Part shown: in pieces, positions 25,455 to 35,144 of the stretch
How the letters are laid out: each line of letters starts with the position of its first letter
Position numbering within the stretch: the first letter of the stretch is position 1
Assembly (NCBI RefSeq): GCF_002005305.1
Contig: NZ_CP014782.1
Location: forward strand, 1,116,001 to 1,180,000
From: Shewanella psychrophila
GTDB taxonomy: Bacteria > Pseudomonadota > Gammaproteobacteria > Enterobacterales > Shewanellaceae
Length of the DNA stretch: 64,000 nucleotides
Direction: 5' to 3'
Notes under the pieces: generated by a model
Seen by the model: only the letters and a program-made list of their open reading frames with translations
The model's database searches: none
Told to the model about the DNA's origin: nothing
Program-made: the position numbers and the translations under genes

Positions 25455-26501
25455 TTAAGCCGCCTTACTCTTTTTAAAGATATCAATAACTGGGCCTACC
25501 ATAGGTGACTTTTGTTGCTTATCTCTTATGGCTTCAAGCGTTTTGGTGAACTCTTCATCACTCATTTCACGCCAATAATGGCAGGGGTGACCTCGTTTAC
25601 CCGCTAAGTCAAACTTGGCCGTGGTGATGTCGCGCTCACGGGCTGCCTCTAAAATTAACACATCTGGCATGGGTTGGCTGGTATCCATATAGCGCTGGAT
25701 CATATTCCATAGGGCATGATATTCAGCCACCGGCTGATTATTAGGCATTAACCCATGTAGTGGAATACCTTGGGAATAACCTTTATACCTGTGTACTAAA
25801 TACAGAGCGTAATTAATCAGCCCTTGCTGGTTGGGCGCCGAGACTAAAATGCAGTCGAACTCGATAAAGGGGTGGCTAAAGCGGGGCTTACCGTTACTTT
25901 TATACAAGGTCACCATGCCAGTTTGGCGATTCAGGCTAAATTGCTTTTGGGCTTTTAAGAACCAAGGTGTAAAATATCCCCGATTTACAAGTTCAAATTG
26001 TCCCCAGAGCAGACCTAAGGGAACAAAAACATAGAGTAAAACCAAGCCTAAAGCTTCAAAAGCTTCAACAAAATTACTTCTTTCATCATAAAGAGGCATA
26101 GTTAAAAATACTATGATAAAAAGCGGTAAAAAAAACTGACAACTGACCTTACCCAATCCAGATAAAATCATATATATCTGAGTCCAGCTACTGAACACAT
26201 CATGCTCTAATCTTTGTTCGTCCCAACCTGCTTGGCCTTGCTTTTTTTCGATAAAATCGACTATTTGTGGCCATTGGCTTGGAGTGTTATGTGCAACAGC
26301 AGCGGTTGCTATGGTCAATGTCGGTCGCCTAAAGCTAAACGATTGGCCTTTAGTTAGCAGACGTTGCAAGAAGCCCTTGGGCCTTGCTGGCACCTGCGGC
26401 GTTATATCTTGGCTGTTATAGGCTGTACTGGAGTATGTTGAGCGAATATAATCCAGTTCCAGATTATAAACAGCGCCGCTTTGTTGTTTATTTACTTTCA
26501 T
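25455..26501 (-). CDS. T6SS immunity-like membrane protein, 348 aa, copy B
   Basis: 348 aa, paralogue of copy A with the same two-helix membrane region (FFLPLFIIVFLTMPLYD; LGLVLLYVFVPLGLLWGQFEL) and the same FSLNRQTGMVTLYKSNGKPRFSHPFIEFDCILVSAP domain. N- and C-terminal thirds almost identical to copy A at DNA level too, middle diverged (for example TIATAAVAHNTPSQWPQIVDFIEKKQ against TISTSSVITETPSHWQTVLEYITKTQ). Last gene of the intact vasX-238-366-348 unit. Confidence 0.7.
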   Translation of the reverse strand: MKVNKQQSGAVYNLELDYIRSTYSSTAYNSQDITPQVPARPKGFLQRLLTKGQSFSFRRPTLTIATAAVAHNTPSQWPQIVDFIEKKQGQAGWDEQRLEHDVFSSWTQIYMILSGLGKVSCQFFLPLFIIVFLTMPLYDERSNFVEAFEALGLVLLYVFVPLGLLWGQFELVNRGYFTPWFLKAQKQFSLNRQTGMVTLYKSNGKPRFSHPFIEFDCILVSAPNQQGLINYALYLVHRYKGYSQGIPLHGLMPNNQPVAEYHALWNMIQRYMDTSQPMPDVLILEAARERDITTAKFDLAGKRGHPCHYWREMSDEEFTKTLEAIRDKQQKSPMVGPVIDIFKKSKAA

Positions 26502-26561
26502 CTTCGTCCCTGAATAAATTCCTGTTTGTCACTGCATCAAAAAACGTTACAGCTCTATGAC

Positions 26562-27662
26562 TTAAGCGCTTTTCTTATTTTCTGTGTCTTGAGCATTGGC
26601 GGCGAAAAAATCATAAAATAAACCACCTCGGGCTAGATGTGCTTCCACTTGTTTCGTTTGCTCTATTAACTCTTCGCTCGGCTTAGCCCACTCATCCTCA
26701 GGTAGAGCCGATGACCAAGCCTCAATATTGGCGGGCATTTCTTTCATCGAAAATCTCAAATCCCACTCAGCTACATAATAGGGGAACTTCCACCAACACA
26801 TGGCATTCCAAATGTAAAACCAAGCCACACCAAAATAGGAAATACTCCACTCAATCATCGAGATCTTAAACCAATATTTGGGGCCATGTTTAAATCTATG
26901 ATGTAGCTCTGCACGTTTGTTGTCGAAGCTATGGCGATCGGTATGTTGAGCTTTACCAGGGCAAGCTTCAGGCCCCTTTTCCATGAAGTCTCTTATCGCT
27001 TCCCACTCGGCTTGCGCACTGAGTACATTAATTACAGGCCGACGAATAAACCAATATTGATCGTTCGCCTTGTCTTCTACCGCCATACCGAAGGTATAGG
27101 TGGTCGAGAAATTTCCGCCCGTAGTGCCGCTACTGCTGGCTATCCAAGTTATCAACTCTTCCCAAGGACAAATTACAGGCGTATCGCTGCCAGATGGGAA
27201 GTAGCATACCTCCCGCCGCTGGCGATTAAAACGCATCGGCCGCTGACGTGACTTTTGATAAGTCGTGCTTAGGATGGCGTATGCCGACAAGAGTAAAACC
27301 CCTAAGATGATGAATAACAGGGTATCCGTAAAGTCATCTTGCCATACTCGTTGAAAATAAAAGCCATAACCATGAGTATTACCATCTTGGGCTCCTTCCA
27401 CATAGATAAAAGCTAACACCATGAAAAAGCACACAAAACAAAATAAACATAACGCCGAAGTATACATCTGCACCTGAAACTCTTTGCCACTATTACTGGT
27501 GCCAATATCCAGATAAACATCGTTAACCTCTGAAAAGCTACCATTGATATCCAAACCATCCCCCTGAGCTGTTGGCAGTGGCAGCGGCGAGAAAAACAGC
27601 GCCTGGCCAAGAGGTATATCACGTTGCTCGCCTGCCGTTGGCGGACTGTTGCTGAGATTCAC
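26562..27662 (-). CDS. DUF6708-like T6SS-associated membrane protein, 366 aa, copy B
   Basis: 366 aa from a GTG overlapping the stop of the 238-aa gene by one base (TAGTG), so expression is translationally coupled. Two hydrophobic segments (LCLFCFVCFFMVLAFIYV; LLFIILGVLLLSAYAIL), then RPMRFNRQRREVCYFPSGSDTPVICPWEELITWIASSSG and the same C-terminal block as the 393-aa paralogue. Shorter by an N-terminal extension and a loop. Same operon as the VasX-like toxin; immunity or effector-handling role inferred. Confidence 0.72.
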   Translation of the reverse strand: MNLSNSPPTAGEQRDIPLGQALFFSPLPLPTAQGDGLDINGSFSEVNDVYLDIGTSNSGKEFQVQMYTSALCLFCFVCFFMVLAFIYVEGAQDGNTHGYGFYFQRVWQDDFTDTLLFIILGVLLLSAYAILSTTYQKSRQRPMRFNRQRREVCYFPSGSDTPVICPWEELITWIASSSGTTGGNFSTTYTFGMAVEDKANDQYWFIRRPVINVLSAQAEWEAIRDFMEKGPEACPGKAQHTDRHSFDNKRAELHHRFKHGPKYWFKISMIEWSISYFGVAWFYIWNAMCWWKFPYYVAEWDLRFSMKEMPANIEAWSSALPEDEWAKPSEELIEQTKQVEAHLARGGLFYDFFAANAQDTENKKSA

Positions 27663-28378
27663 TATTGCTCACTTCGTGCAGCGATATATACGGGGTGCTT
27701 ATACTTATCATTGCGCCGCTTGATGTCTATCACCTCAACCTCACCCAGTTGCGGCACCAGTTCGGCTATCAGAGTTTGCTTTTGGGATAAAGAGGTCGCG
27801 TAAATAGTCCCCACAAATGCCAATCCTAGCTTCTTCTGGGGAATGATGTCTAACAAGACATCATTGTTGAGACTGAACAACATATTAGTGTCGGAGAATA
27901 AAATTCTGTGCTGGTTTATTGTTGATTTAAAATTAGTCATCCCAAATGCCATCAGGGCGAATGCTCCTGCCCCCACGAATGCCAGCGGCCCAATAAAAAA
28001 CAGTGCGATTAAGCAGACCGCTATACCGACCCAGGCAAATCCCCTGACTAAGGTGTAGGCTATCTCGGGGATCAAATCTTCTTGAGTATAGTGAATACCT
28101 AGCTTGGTGAGTTTATAGTGATAATGACTGTCGGGAAAAAATAGATAACGTACCATAAGAATAAATAATAACGTCATGACAGACAAGCCTACGTACGCTC
28201 CGATAGTGCCCCTAGCACCAAACAGTACTATTGAACCGAATAAAGTCCCAGGGATACCGATCGCGATCAATAAGCGAAGCCAACCTTTAATATCCGAACC
28301 AATATACTCCCACTCAAAAAGTACCGGCTCTTGGTACACTTGTTGATCTAATTCTGCAATTTCTTCTTTACTGGTCAT
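27662..28378 (-). CDS. TsiV2-like T6SS immunity candidate, 238 aa, copy B
   Basis: 238 aa, intact partner of the full-length VasX-like toxin: its ATG overlaps the toxin stop by one base (TAATG). Hydrophobic helices LLIAIGIPGTLFGSIVLFG, VGLSVMTLLFILMVRYLF, VGIAVCLIALFFIGPLAFV and GAGAFALMAFGM. In V. cholerae the gene directly after vasX is tsiV2, the inner-membrane immunity protein against the pore-forming effector; same position, size class and topology here. Sequence orthology could not be tested. Confidence 0.78.
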   Translation of the reverse strand: MTSKEEIAELDQQVYQEPVLFEWEYIGSDIKGWLRLLIAIGIPGTLFGSIVLFGARGTIGAYVGLSVMTLLFILMVRYLFFPDSHYHYKLTKLGIHYTQEDLIPEIAYTLVRGFAWVGIAVCLIALFFIGPLAFVGAGAFALMAFGMTNFKSTINQHRILFSDTNMLFSLNNDVLLDIIPQKKLGLAFVGTIYATSLSQKQTLIAELVPQLGEVEVIDIKRRNDKYKHPVYIAARSEQ

Positions 28379-31300
28379 TAAAGCTTACCTCCAACGGTAA
28401 TAATACGTGTGCTGATCTCTTTGCGAGACTCTTTGTTTGAGTCATTGTTGAGTGCGTCTCGGGTGCCGACATTTAACGCTCCAGGCTGAACACCTTTAGC
28501 CAGATAGAATAAATGTTGATCTGCCGAGGGCGCTAACCAGTTGAGCGGCATCTTGATAGCTACAACCACATGGTCTGTATCGCTGCCACCGAGGATCAAG
28601 CTATAGCTCGGGATGTTATTATCATCCCGTTGCCATACCCCCTCTTGCTCATTGACTATTACATGGTCGCTTTGGCCTGATGCAGCGCTCGACGGCGCTT
28701 GGCTCTGGTAAGAGCTATGGTAAGAGGTCTGTTTTTTAGGTATACGGATAATTTTCAAACCTAAGTTACGTCCTTGGGTAAAAGGCGGCAAGGTGATGTT
28801 AACTTGCCATTGAAAGCTGCCCGGATCCATCCATTGACTGGGCACTCTAGATGGCACTTTCTTTAAGCTCACCTGTGGCCGATGGATGATGCGCTCGAGT
28901 CGCTTGACCTCATCAATGTGGCTCCAAGCTTGATTATCAACTCCCCAAGACGATTGACGCAGCCATTTTTCTAAGTCGCTGCGGGTAAACACATTGATGA
29001 TGAGAATAGAGATCAGATAAAGAATACCCGCCACCATAAATGTACTGACCATCCAAGGTGCCAATACCTTCCCAATGACACCTAAACCTAGTCGGCTTAG
29101 CACAGTTCGTGATAATTGAGAGCCAAAAACAACCACTTGCGCACCTGTAGCCCCAAATTTAAGCCCATAGCCCGCCCTTGCCATTGAGCTATTGCTGCTA
29201 TCTGAAAGCTTATCGAAACTTTCAAATGTTTCTAGAACCGTTGCTATCAAGCCAAAGGAAGACACTATGACCATATGTTTGGCAAATGTCTTGGCTAGCT
29301 GTGCTTCCGTTGATGTACCATCTTTAATTGTGATTGCCAGAGTTTGCTTTAATAATTCTTTATCTTTAATAATCTCATCCCAAACCTTCCCCATGAAGAC
29401 GGCAGGGACAGATGCGACCGCATAACTAGAGACATATATGGCCTCTCGAAGTGCTGGGTTGATTAAGGCATCGGTACCCGGCTCTTGCTCCATTTTAAAC
29501 TTAAGATCGAGTAGTATGGCTGATGCATTCCACAGGTTAAGCACGGCGACTATTCCGCCAAAACCGCCAATAGCTTTGCTGGCTGTCATAGTAGTGGCAC
29601 TTGTCTGTCGCCACAAAGACTCTAAATACTCATTAATCATTTTTTTAGCCGCATGGTTCACCGCATCATTTTTTAGCATAATCAGCGGCGGCAGCTCACT
29701 GGTGAACAGTCTTTGAATATTAAGCTGTGCATCTCTAGCCGTGTTTATCAGATGTTTTTTGGCGGCAACTTGGCCGGGGTTGATGTGAGTGACATCCTTA
29801 ACATTTTTCAAAGCAACATTGAGCTTGTTATGGAAGCTTTTATTCGCACTCTTATACTCAGGGTTGCGGGTGGTGATAGCCTCTTCAGTCATCATGGTTT
29901 CTAATATTACCAGGCGCAAGTTAGCAAAAAGACTAGGTACACTTGCGGTTTTGGCCCATTGGCTTGGAAACAGTAAGTCCATAGTGGCTCGCCAACTGTG
30001 CAGGGCTTGACCCATGGCCGCTTTTTGCAGGGCCAAAAAGCTGAGCTGAACGGGCTCAACGAGGGCTTTAAACCACACCTTATCTTGAATTCGCGTATCA
30101 CCGGTCAAGCCATCCCAGTCCGCTAAGCGAGACCACAATGCGGTCATATCCCCCGAGCTTGACGTCGATAATACACTCTGGCTAATGTTGTCAACGTGCT
30201 CATTTAAGGCTTGCCAGTTCTGCATCGAGAACCCCAGTGAAGCGAGGGCAAACAGGTTATTGGGGGAGTCCAGCGACAAGGCTTTATCCAAATCTTTAAT
30301 TTGCGCCTCTGTTGTCGGTACTTGTTTAACCACTATCAGAAACTGACTGATCAATGTCAGTAAGTAGGCTTGATCATACTCGTCTTGATTATCTAACCCC
30401 AAGGCTAATGGATCGGTGGCCAGTTGAGTAAACGCATCCATAAAATCATCATACAGGGCGGCAATACGCTCATCTTTGCCTTTAAGCTGGGTGTAATGCT
30501 CTATAAGATATGCATCTAAATCGCTCCAACTTACTTCATCGCTAAAAGCCGTATTCGCTATCCATTTATCTGTTTGCTTTTGAGTCGGGGTAAATTGATA
30601 CTCAGCTTGAAGCTCAGCCAGTTTTTGATTGGCTCTTTCTTGGACGTTGGTGAGTGCATCCTTAAAAAGTGCATTATCACTCATATCTGGATTGTTATCT
30701 AACCCCTCTCGGGCATTATCGGCTAGATGACGAAGGGCGAGATATTTTGTCAAGGCCTTTTCAAATGCTAATACCTGTAACGGGTCCTCTTTTAATGATG
30801 CGGGTAATTCATCGTATTCCACACGAACACGGCCTAAACTTCGTGCTAGCTCTGCCATTTGTGTCTTATGAATGGTTTCTTCATCACCCAGAATCGCCAC
30901 ACGCTCGGTCACTTCAACTGAGAGTTTCAAAAATAGATCAGATACATCGGCTAAAGGATCATCGAGCGCAATGAACACACCAGAGTCTTGAGCGGGCAGA
31001 TCGGCCAAATAATCTAAGTCCGAACAATCTGGCTTGTTTGCGACTAATTTAAAATCGTCAGACCTTGACTCGCCATCTGGCACCAGTGGCGTACATGTCT
31101 GCACGAACACATCCGTGGCTTCGCCTTGCAGACTCACATCGGCAACAGACTCAGCTAGTTTTCTCGCATCCTGAGCATGTGGCGCCTTCATTGTGGAACT
31201 GTATCGTTTAAGATCCAGCTTACGCATCCATGTTTGTCGGCTTTGGGAGTTTGAACGCATGTGCTCGCAAACCCTCCAGGTCCAACGTTGATGAGCAAAA

Positions 31301-31710
31301 ACTAAATGGATGGTGTCAGTCTTAGGATAGATCAAACAGCTTTTACGCTCACCAGGTGTTCCCCGCTCACTTGCAGGTTTATTGGCTTCGCTATCTGACC
31401 AATCAATTTTTATAAACTCAAAGCCTTCGACTTGGTACTCATGGAACGTCTTTGCAGTTTGGTTGTAAACGTAGAGCCAACCATCACGAAGTTGGCGTAA
31501 TGTATATTGACTATTGACAGGTTTGAATCGACCTCGCCATTCGGCACTATCGGGAAGTGAATGTACTGCGCTGCCTTGTTCATCAACATCATCGAAAGCA
31601 TAACGAACAGGAATAATGCCTATCTCATTAAAGCGCAGGGGGCACAGTCCGACAGGACTATTACTTTCTTTAGCTGGCGCACATTTAGCCGCTTTATTGG
31701 GATCACTCAT
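28378..31710 (-). CDS. VasX-like pore-forming T6SS effector
   Basis: 1,110 aa (V. cholerae VasX 1,085). The N-terminal domain begins CPLRFNEIGIIPVRYAFDD and continues with YTLRQLRDGWLYVYNQTAKTFHEYQVEG, matching the toxin VasX N-terminal region family. A long helical middle follows, then a cluster of hydrophobic helices from about 690 to 960 (FGGIVAVLNLWNASAILL, YVSSYAVASVPAVFMGKV, MVIVSSFGLIATVL, LAPWMVSTFMVAGILYLISILIINVF), which is where VasX forms its pore, and a soluble C-terminal domain. Overlaps the DUF4123 adaptor gene by 4 nt. Encoded between adaptor and immunity candidates, the same order as vgrG2-vasW-vasX-tsiV2. Confidence 0.88.
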   Translation of the reverse strand: MSDPNKAAKCAPAKESNSPVGLCPLRFNEIGIIPVRYAFDDVDEQGSAVHSLPDSAEWRGRFKPVNSQYTLRQLRDGWLYVYNQTAKTFHEYQVEGFEFIKIDWSDSEANKPASERGTPGERKSCLIYPKTDTIHLVFAHQRWTWRVCEHMRSNSQSRQTWMRKLDLKRYSSTMKAPHAQDARKLAESVADVSLQGEATDVFVQTCTPLVPDGESRSDDFKLVANKPDCSDLDYLADLPAQDSGVFIALDDPLADVSDLFLKLSVEVTERVAILGDEETIHKTQMAELARSLGRVRVEYDELPASLKEDPLQVLAFEKALTKYLALRHLADNAREGLDNNPDMSDNALFKDALTNVQERANQKLAELQAEYQFTPTQKQTDKWIANTAFSDEVSWSDLDAYLIEHYTQLKGKDERIAALYDDFMDAFTQLATDPLALGLDNQDEYDQAYLLTLISQFLIVVKQVPTTEAQIKDLDKALSLDSPNNLFALASLGFSMQNWQALNEHVDNISQSVLSTSSSGDMTALWSRLADWDGLTGDTRIQDKVWFKALVEPVQLSFLALQKAAMGQALHSWRATMDLLFPSQWAKTASVPSLFANLRLVILETMMTEEAITTRNPEYKSANKSFHNKLNVALKNVKDVTHINPGQVAAKKHLINTARDAQLNIQRLFTSELPPLIMLKNDAVNHAAKKMINEYLESLWRQTSATTMTASKAIGGFGGIVAVLNLWNASAILLDLKFKMEQEPGTDALINPALREAIYVSSYAVASVPAVFMGKVWDEIIKDKELLKQTLAITIKDGTSTEAQLAKTFAKHMVIVSSFGLIATVLETFESFDKLSDSSNSSMARAGYGLKFGATGAQVVVFGSQLSRTVLSRLGLGVIGKVLAPWMVSTFMVAGILYLISILIINVFTRSDLEKWLRQSSWGVDNQAWSHIDEVKRLERIIHRPQVSLKKVPSRVPSQWMDPGSFQWQVNITLPPFTQGRNLGLKIIRIPKKQTSYHSSYQSQAPSSAASGQSDHVIVNEQEGVWQRDDNNIPSYSLILGGSDTDHVVVAIKMPLNWLAPSADQHLFYLAKGVQPGALNVGTRDALNNDSNKESRKEISTRIITVGGKL

Positions 31711-32696
31711 GAGTATAGTTCCTGTCGCTGTGACGCTTTTATGGTGCCAGAGGATAAATCTTTATCCTGTCTTGATTCTCTTACACCAGATGCTGCTTGC
31801 TGAGCTAATTGGGCGGCGTAGGCGATACGTTGGGATGGCGTTTGGTCAGAGCTTTGATGTAATAGTTGCCACATCTCCGGGTGCTGATGTTCCCCCTCTA
31901 CAAGGAATACAGTTTCACCTAGATAGGCCAAGATATTAAAAAAATAAAATAAGTCTTGTTCGAGAGTAAATCCTTTGGCTCTAGCAAAATCGGCCCAATA
32001 ACGAATATTCTTTTTTTGCCCAGAAGCCTGCCCAGACACCAACTTCGACTCCTGCAAATTAGCCCCTTGCAAGTTAACTAAGATATCTGGAAACCAAGTT
32101 TGCAGGTGCTTGGCTATTTTATCGAGACAGTTTTGATAACTGACCTCACCGAGTAAACTCCACTGGACATCAGTGAGCTGCCAGTTTTGATGATCTGTTG
32201 GCTTAGGAATATCGGTATTAATAAGATAATGCCAACCTATCGCGGATGGGATCCACACACGATTAACTCCCTGCCACAAAAAAGGCGTCTTTGCAGAAAA
32301 CAAACGCCAAGCGCTCTCTGGATTAGCTAACTTGTATAGCACTTGGCTGCCATAAGGAGTTGTTATGTTAATCTGGCGACGCAATATCTCGGCCTGAGCC
32401 TCGAGTGGTGAGTTACAGCTAAAAAGATAGCCCCACTTCTTGTCACTATTATCAATAAACCAGGTTAATAGACTCTGGTAGTCCTTATTAATCAAAGAGA
32501 GTTGGACTAAACAGGGACTTAACTCCCTGAGTGAATTCCAAGGTTCAAAGAGATAGATGGGCTCGTAGAGGGGATTACCTAACCTTTGATATAACTCCCT
32601 TTCTAAATTAGTCACTTTGCTGCCGTCGAGGAGAAGGTAGAGATACTCATCGCTTGAATCAGGCAGCAAGCGAGTCTCTAACTGAGGAATGATCAC
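31707..32696 (-). CDS. DUF4123 T6SS effector adaptor (VasW-like)
   Basis: 329 aa. N-terminal DUF4123 domain (EYLYLLLDGSKVTNLERELYQRLGNPLYEPIYLFEPWNSLRELSPCLVQL; GYLFSCNSPLEAQAEILRRQ). These chaperones load a cognate effector on the VgrG encoded next to them; VasW is needed for VasX secretion in V. cholerae. Starts with GTG overlapping the vgrG stop (GTGA) and ends overlapping the effector start (ATGA), so vgrG, adaptor and toxin are coupled. Confidence 0.88.
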   Translation of the reverse strand: MIIPQLETRLLPDSSDEYLYLLLDGSKVTNLERELYQRLGNPLYEPIYLFEPWNSLRELSPCLVQLSLINKDYQSLLTWFIDNSDKKWGYLFSCNSPLEAQAEILRRQINITTPYGSQVLYKLANPESAWRLFSAKTPFLWQGVNRVWIPSAIGWHYLINTDIPKPTDHQNWQLTDVQWSLLGEVSYQNCLDKIAKHLQTWFPDILVNLQGANLQESKLVSGQASGQKKNIRYWADFARAKGFTLEQDLFYFFNILAYLGETVFLVEGEHQHPEMWQLLHQSSDQTPSQRIAYAAQLAQQAASGVRESRQDKDLSSGTIKASQRQELYS

Positions 32697-34804
32697 GCTG
32701 AGGCTCCGTCATTGCTGTCCTCATTTTCCTCACACACCTCACATACTGGATCGTCCGTTTTAAGTGCGGTGAGTTGCTTATCCAAGATAATAGGAGCTGC
32801 AGCTTCACTGGTTAGACTCGCCTCGGCTAACTGCATCTTTTCACTTTCAGCAACAGTCGCCGCTTCTACGCCTAAAGGTAATAAGGCATTTTGTCCCGAG
32901 AAACCACTGCCAGAGCCTGCGCCACCACCTGAGTTGAGGTTGATTGCTGAGCCGACAAGATGTACACCGGCTGAGTCTATTTTGACGAAGCTGCCACCGG
33001 CCTTAAGGGTGATTTCTGAGCTGGTTTCGATAACCACCTTCTGCCCAGCCTTGATATGCACTTCGGTGCCCGCTTCATTTATCCAGGCACTGCCGGTTTT
33101 CATCTGTATCGAACCTTCGACGGTTAAACTCATGTCGCCTTTGATATTGTGGCGACTCTCACCTTCTACTGTCAGGTGATCGTTGGCCTTGATACGAGTA
33201 AAGCGTTCATTGTCTACATCCAGATGCTGATCGTGCTTAATCTGTGTCGCTTGATCATTTTCAACCAAGGTATTCATGTCTTTCTGAGCGTGAATATATA
33301 TCTCTTCCTTGTCACATTCATCCTCGAATCTTAGCTCATTACTGCCCTCGCCCTTATGGGTTTGAGTCTTGATCCCTGTGCGTGTCTTATTCGCCGGTAA
33401 CGGATAAGGCACTTGGTTGATAACGTTAAAAGCACGCCCTGTGATGATAGGTTGATCTGGGTCGCCTTCAAGAAAATTCACAATAACTTCATGACCAATC
33501 CGTGGGATGGCCATCATGCCATATTGGCCGCCTGCCCAGGCCTGACTAACACGCACCCAGCAGCTTGAGCCCTTATTCACATCAGCCTCGCCATCGGCAT
33601 ACCTGTCCCAAGGAAACTGCACCTTAACCCGGCCAAATTCGTCACAGAAGATTTCTTCATTTTCAGGCCCCACCACGATAGCCATCTGTGGTCCGGTAAC
33701 CAGAGGTTTAGGGTTCGGCTTTGCTTGCCAGGCTAAGCTGGCTGGAATGGCGGTAAACTTATTATGATATCGGGTAGGTTTTTGGGTGTTGGCCTCTTCC
33801 GCTGCGGCGCCTTGCTCACCGGTATGTTTCACTCCGGTAATGATCCAGTCACGATTAAGACTGCTATCCCCATGCTCCATCAGATCGAATTTGTAACCAC
33901 TGATGGCCTGCATGATATTGCTCTTACCGATGGCCACTTGAGCATCACGGCGCAGGTATTCCTGACGCACCTGAGTGATCGGGATCCCGGCTGCATCATC
34001 CTTGTAGCGTCCCGGATAATCGAAATGCTCGTAATCCAAGCGTTGGCAATCTAACTCTTTGCCTGTGCTGGTCTGCAGGAAGCTGTATTGGGGCTTCTTA
34101 AAGCTGTTATCTTTGAGGGTGACGCTGGCAGGCTTTATCTGATGTTGAAAGCTGAACGCATTCACATAGGGAACCTCGATCACTCCGCCACTGATGGCAT
34201 TGTAAGGGAACGGAGCGCCTAGGCTCGCCAATTTACTGGTACTGTCACAGAAAATCAATGTATGTGCGTCTTTAGTGTGTTCGAAAAAATAAAACAGACC
34301 AACTTCAGCCGCCAGACGACTGATAAATTCAAAGTCGGTCTCACGGTACTGTACGCAGTATTCGCGTATCTCAGATTCGAATCTGGGATCACAACTGAAG
34401 CCATAATCTGTTAGCCCCATCTCACCTAGCAAGGTAGCGATAATATCCAGCACGGTTTTCTGTTGGAAAATCCGACTGTTCTGCCTGAGCTTGAGTCTGG
34501 CCAGTGCTGGCACTAACGTTATCTGGTATTGGGTGTGATGATGACCGGTATCGCCCTTACTGAATTGGCTGACGATGCCGTGCACCTGACGCTGAATCGA
34601 TTCATCTAACGTCCAAGTAAGCAAGCCTGTTTGGTCGACGATAGACTCGGCAGTGAGGTTATCTAACCTGCTCAGTAGCGTTAACTTAACCTCAAATGGC
34701 GTCGACAAATGCTCAATGAAGCTGAAATCGACCACATCTAAACTATCTTCGTCCAAGCCTTGGGCACTGAAGTGGAAACGTAAACCTGAGCCAGAAAGCG
34801 CCAT
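32693..34804 (-). CDS. vgrG: VgrG, T6SS spike protein
   Basis: 703 aa from the ATG at 34804, which has AAGGAT 6-8 nt upstream; the longer frame to 34837 has none. gp27-like N-terminus (LRFHFSAQGLDEDSLDVVDFSFIEHLSTPFEVKLTLLS), gp5 OB-fold (DEFGRVKVQFPWDRYADGEADVNKGSSCWVRVSQAWAG; GMMAIPRIGHEVIVNFLEGDPDQPIITGR) and the C-terminal beta-helix with repeated polar blocks (HIKAGQKVVIETSSEITLKAGGSFVKI). The end is acidic (CEVCEENEDSNDG) rather than a toxin domain, so this is a delivery spike without its own enzyme. Starts the adaptor-VasX operon. Confidence 0.95.
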   Translation of the reverse strand: MALSGSGLRFHFSAQGLDEDSLDVVDFSFIEHLSTPFEVKLTLLSRLDNLTAESIVDQTGLLTWTLDESIQRQVHGIVSQFSKGDTGHHHTQYQITLVPALARLKLRQNSRIFQQKTVLDIIATLLGEMGLTDYGFSCDPRFESEIREYCVQYRETDFEFISRLAAEVGLFYFFEHTKDAHTLIFCDSTSKLASLGAPFPYNAISGGVIEVPYVNAFSFQHQIKPASVTLKDNSFKKPQYSFLQTSTGKELDCQRLDYEHFDYPGRYKDDAAGIPITQVRQEYLRRDAQVAIGKSNIMQAISGYKFDLMEHGDSSLNRDWIITGVKHTGEQGAAAEEANTQKPTRYHNKFTAIPASLAWQAKPNPKPLVTGPQMAIVVGPENEEIFCDEFGRVKVQFPWDRYADGEADVNKGSSCWVRVSQAWAGGQYGMMAIPRIGHEVIVNFLEGDPDQPIITGRAFNVINQVPYPLPANKTRTGIKTQTHKGEGSNELRFEDECDKEEIYIHAQKDMNTLVENDQATQIKHDQHLDVDNERFTRIKANDHLTVEGESRHNIKGDMSLTVEGSIQMKTGSAWINEAGTEVHIKAGQKVVIETSSEITLKAGGSFVKIDSAGVHLVGSAINLNSGGGAGSGSGFSGQNALLPLGVEAATVAESEKMQLAEASLTSEAAAPIILDKQLTALKTDDPVCEVCEENEDSNDGASA

Positions 34805-34886
34805 GACAATATCCTTATCTATTGGTGTTGTATCCAAGGGACATCGAGCAGGTTCATGCCTGACTCTATGTCGATTGAAATAATCT

Positions 34887-34928
34887 TTAGGGAAACAAAC
34901 CCGGCCTTGAGCAGGTGTATTTCCCTAA
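34887..34928. repeat. 9-bp inverted repeat upstream of vgrG
   Basis: TTAGGGAAA at 34887-34895 and TTTCCCTAA at 34920-34928, in the 340-bp hcp-vgrG gap. May be a leader hairpin or protein site; no T-run follows. Confidence 0.35.
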
Positions 34929-35010
34929 CACTTATCTCCTTCACTAAAATAAATAGTGAGCATAAAAATAATTGAAAACTTAAGTGAAAACCGAAATAAA
35001 GGAACTAAAA

Positions 35011-35043
35011 GAAAATCAGGTGCTTATTAAGCACCTGCTTTTC
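35011..35043 (-). terminator. Terminator after hcp
   Basis: Perfect arms CAGGTGCTTA/TAAGCACCTG (35017-35037) extended by GAAAA and TTTTC; on the minus strand the stem is followed by ATTTTCTTTTAG. It lies about 110 bp past the hcp stop and would separate most hcp transcripts from vgrG. Symmetric flanks could also allow activity on the plus strand. Confidence 0.65.
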
Positions 35044-35144
35044 TCATTAGCCATTTCTATGACTCGAATGCTGACTTAAACAACGGATTCAAGCAGTATT
35101 GATTCGAGACACAGATTCAACTGATGATTTAACTTAATGTACTA

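Larger units (their letters stand above)
21701..28378 (-). repeat. Tandemly amplified immunity-like cassette array
   Basis: Reading with transcription: full 238-aa, 366-aa and 348-aa genes (28378-25455); a relic of the vasX 3' end (25399-25205); a second full 238-aa gene (25205-24489); a 5' relic of the 366-aa gene (24489-24340); a 77-bp repeat; a 393-aa and a 348-aa gene (24206-21925); a second 77-bp repeat; and a 3' relic of a 238-aa gene (21798-21701). Copies are nearly identical in some stretches and diverged in others, indicating duplication followed by mosaic change. Confidence 0.9.
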
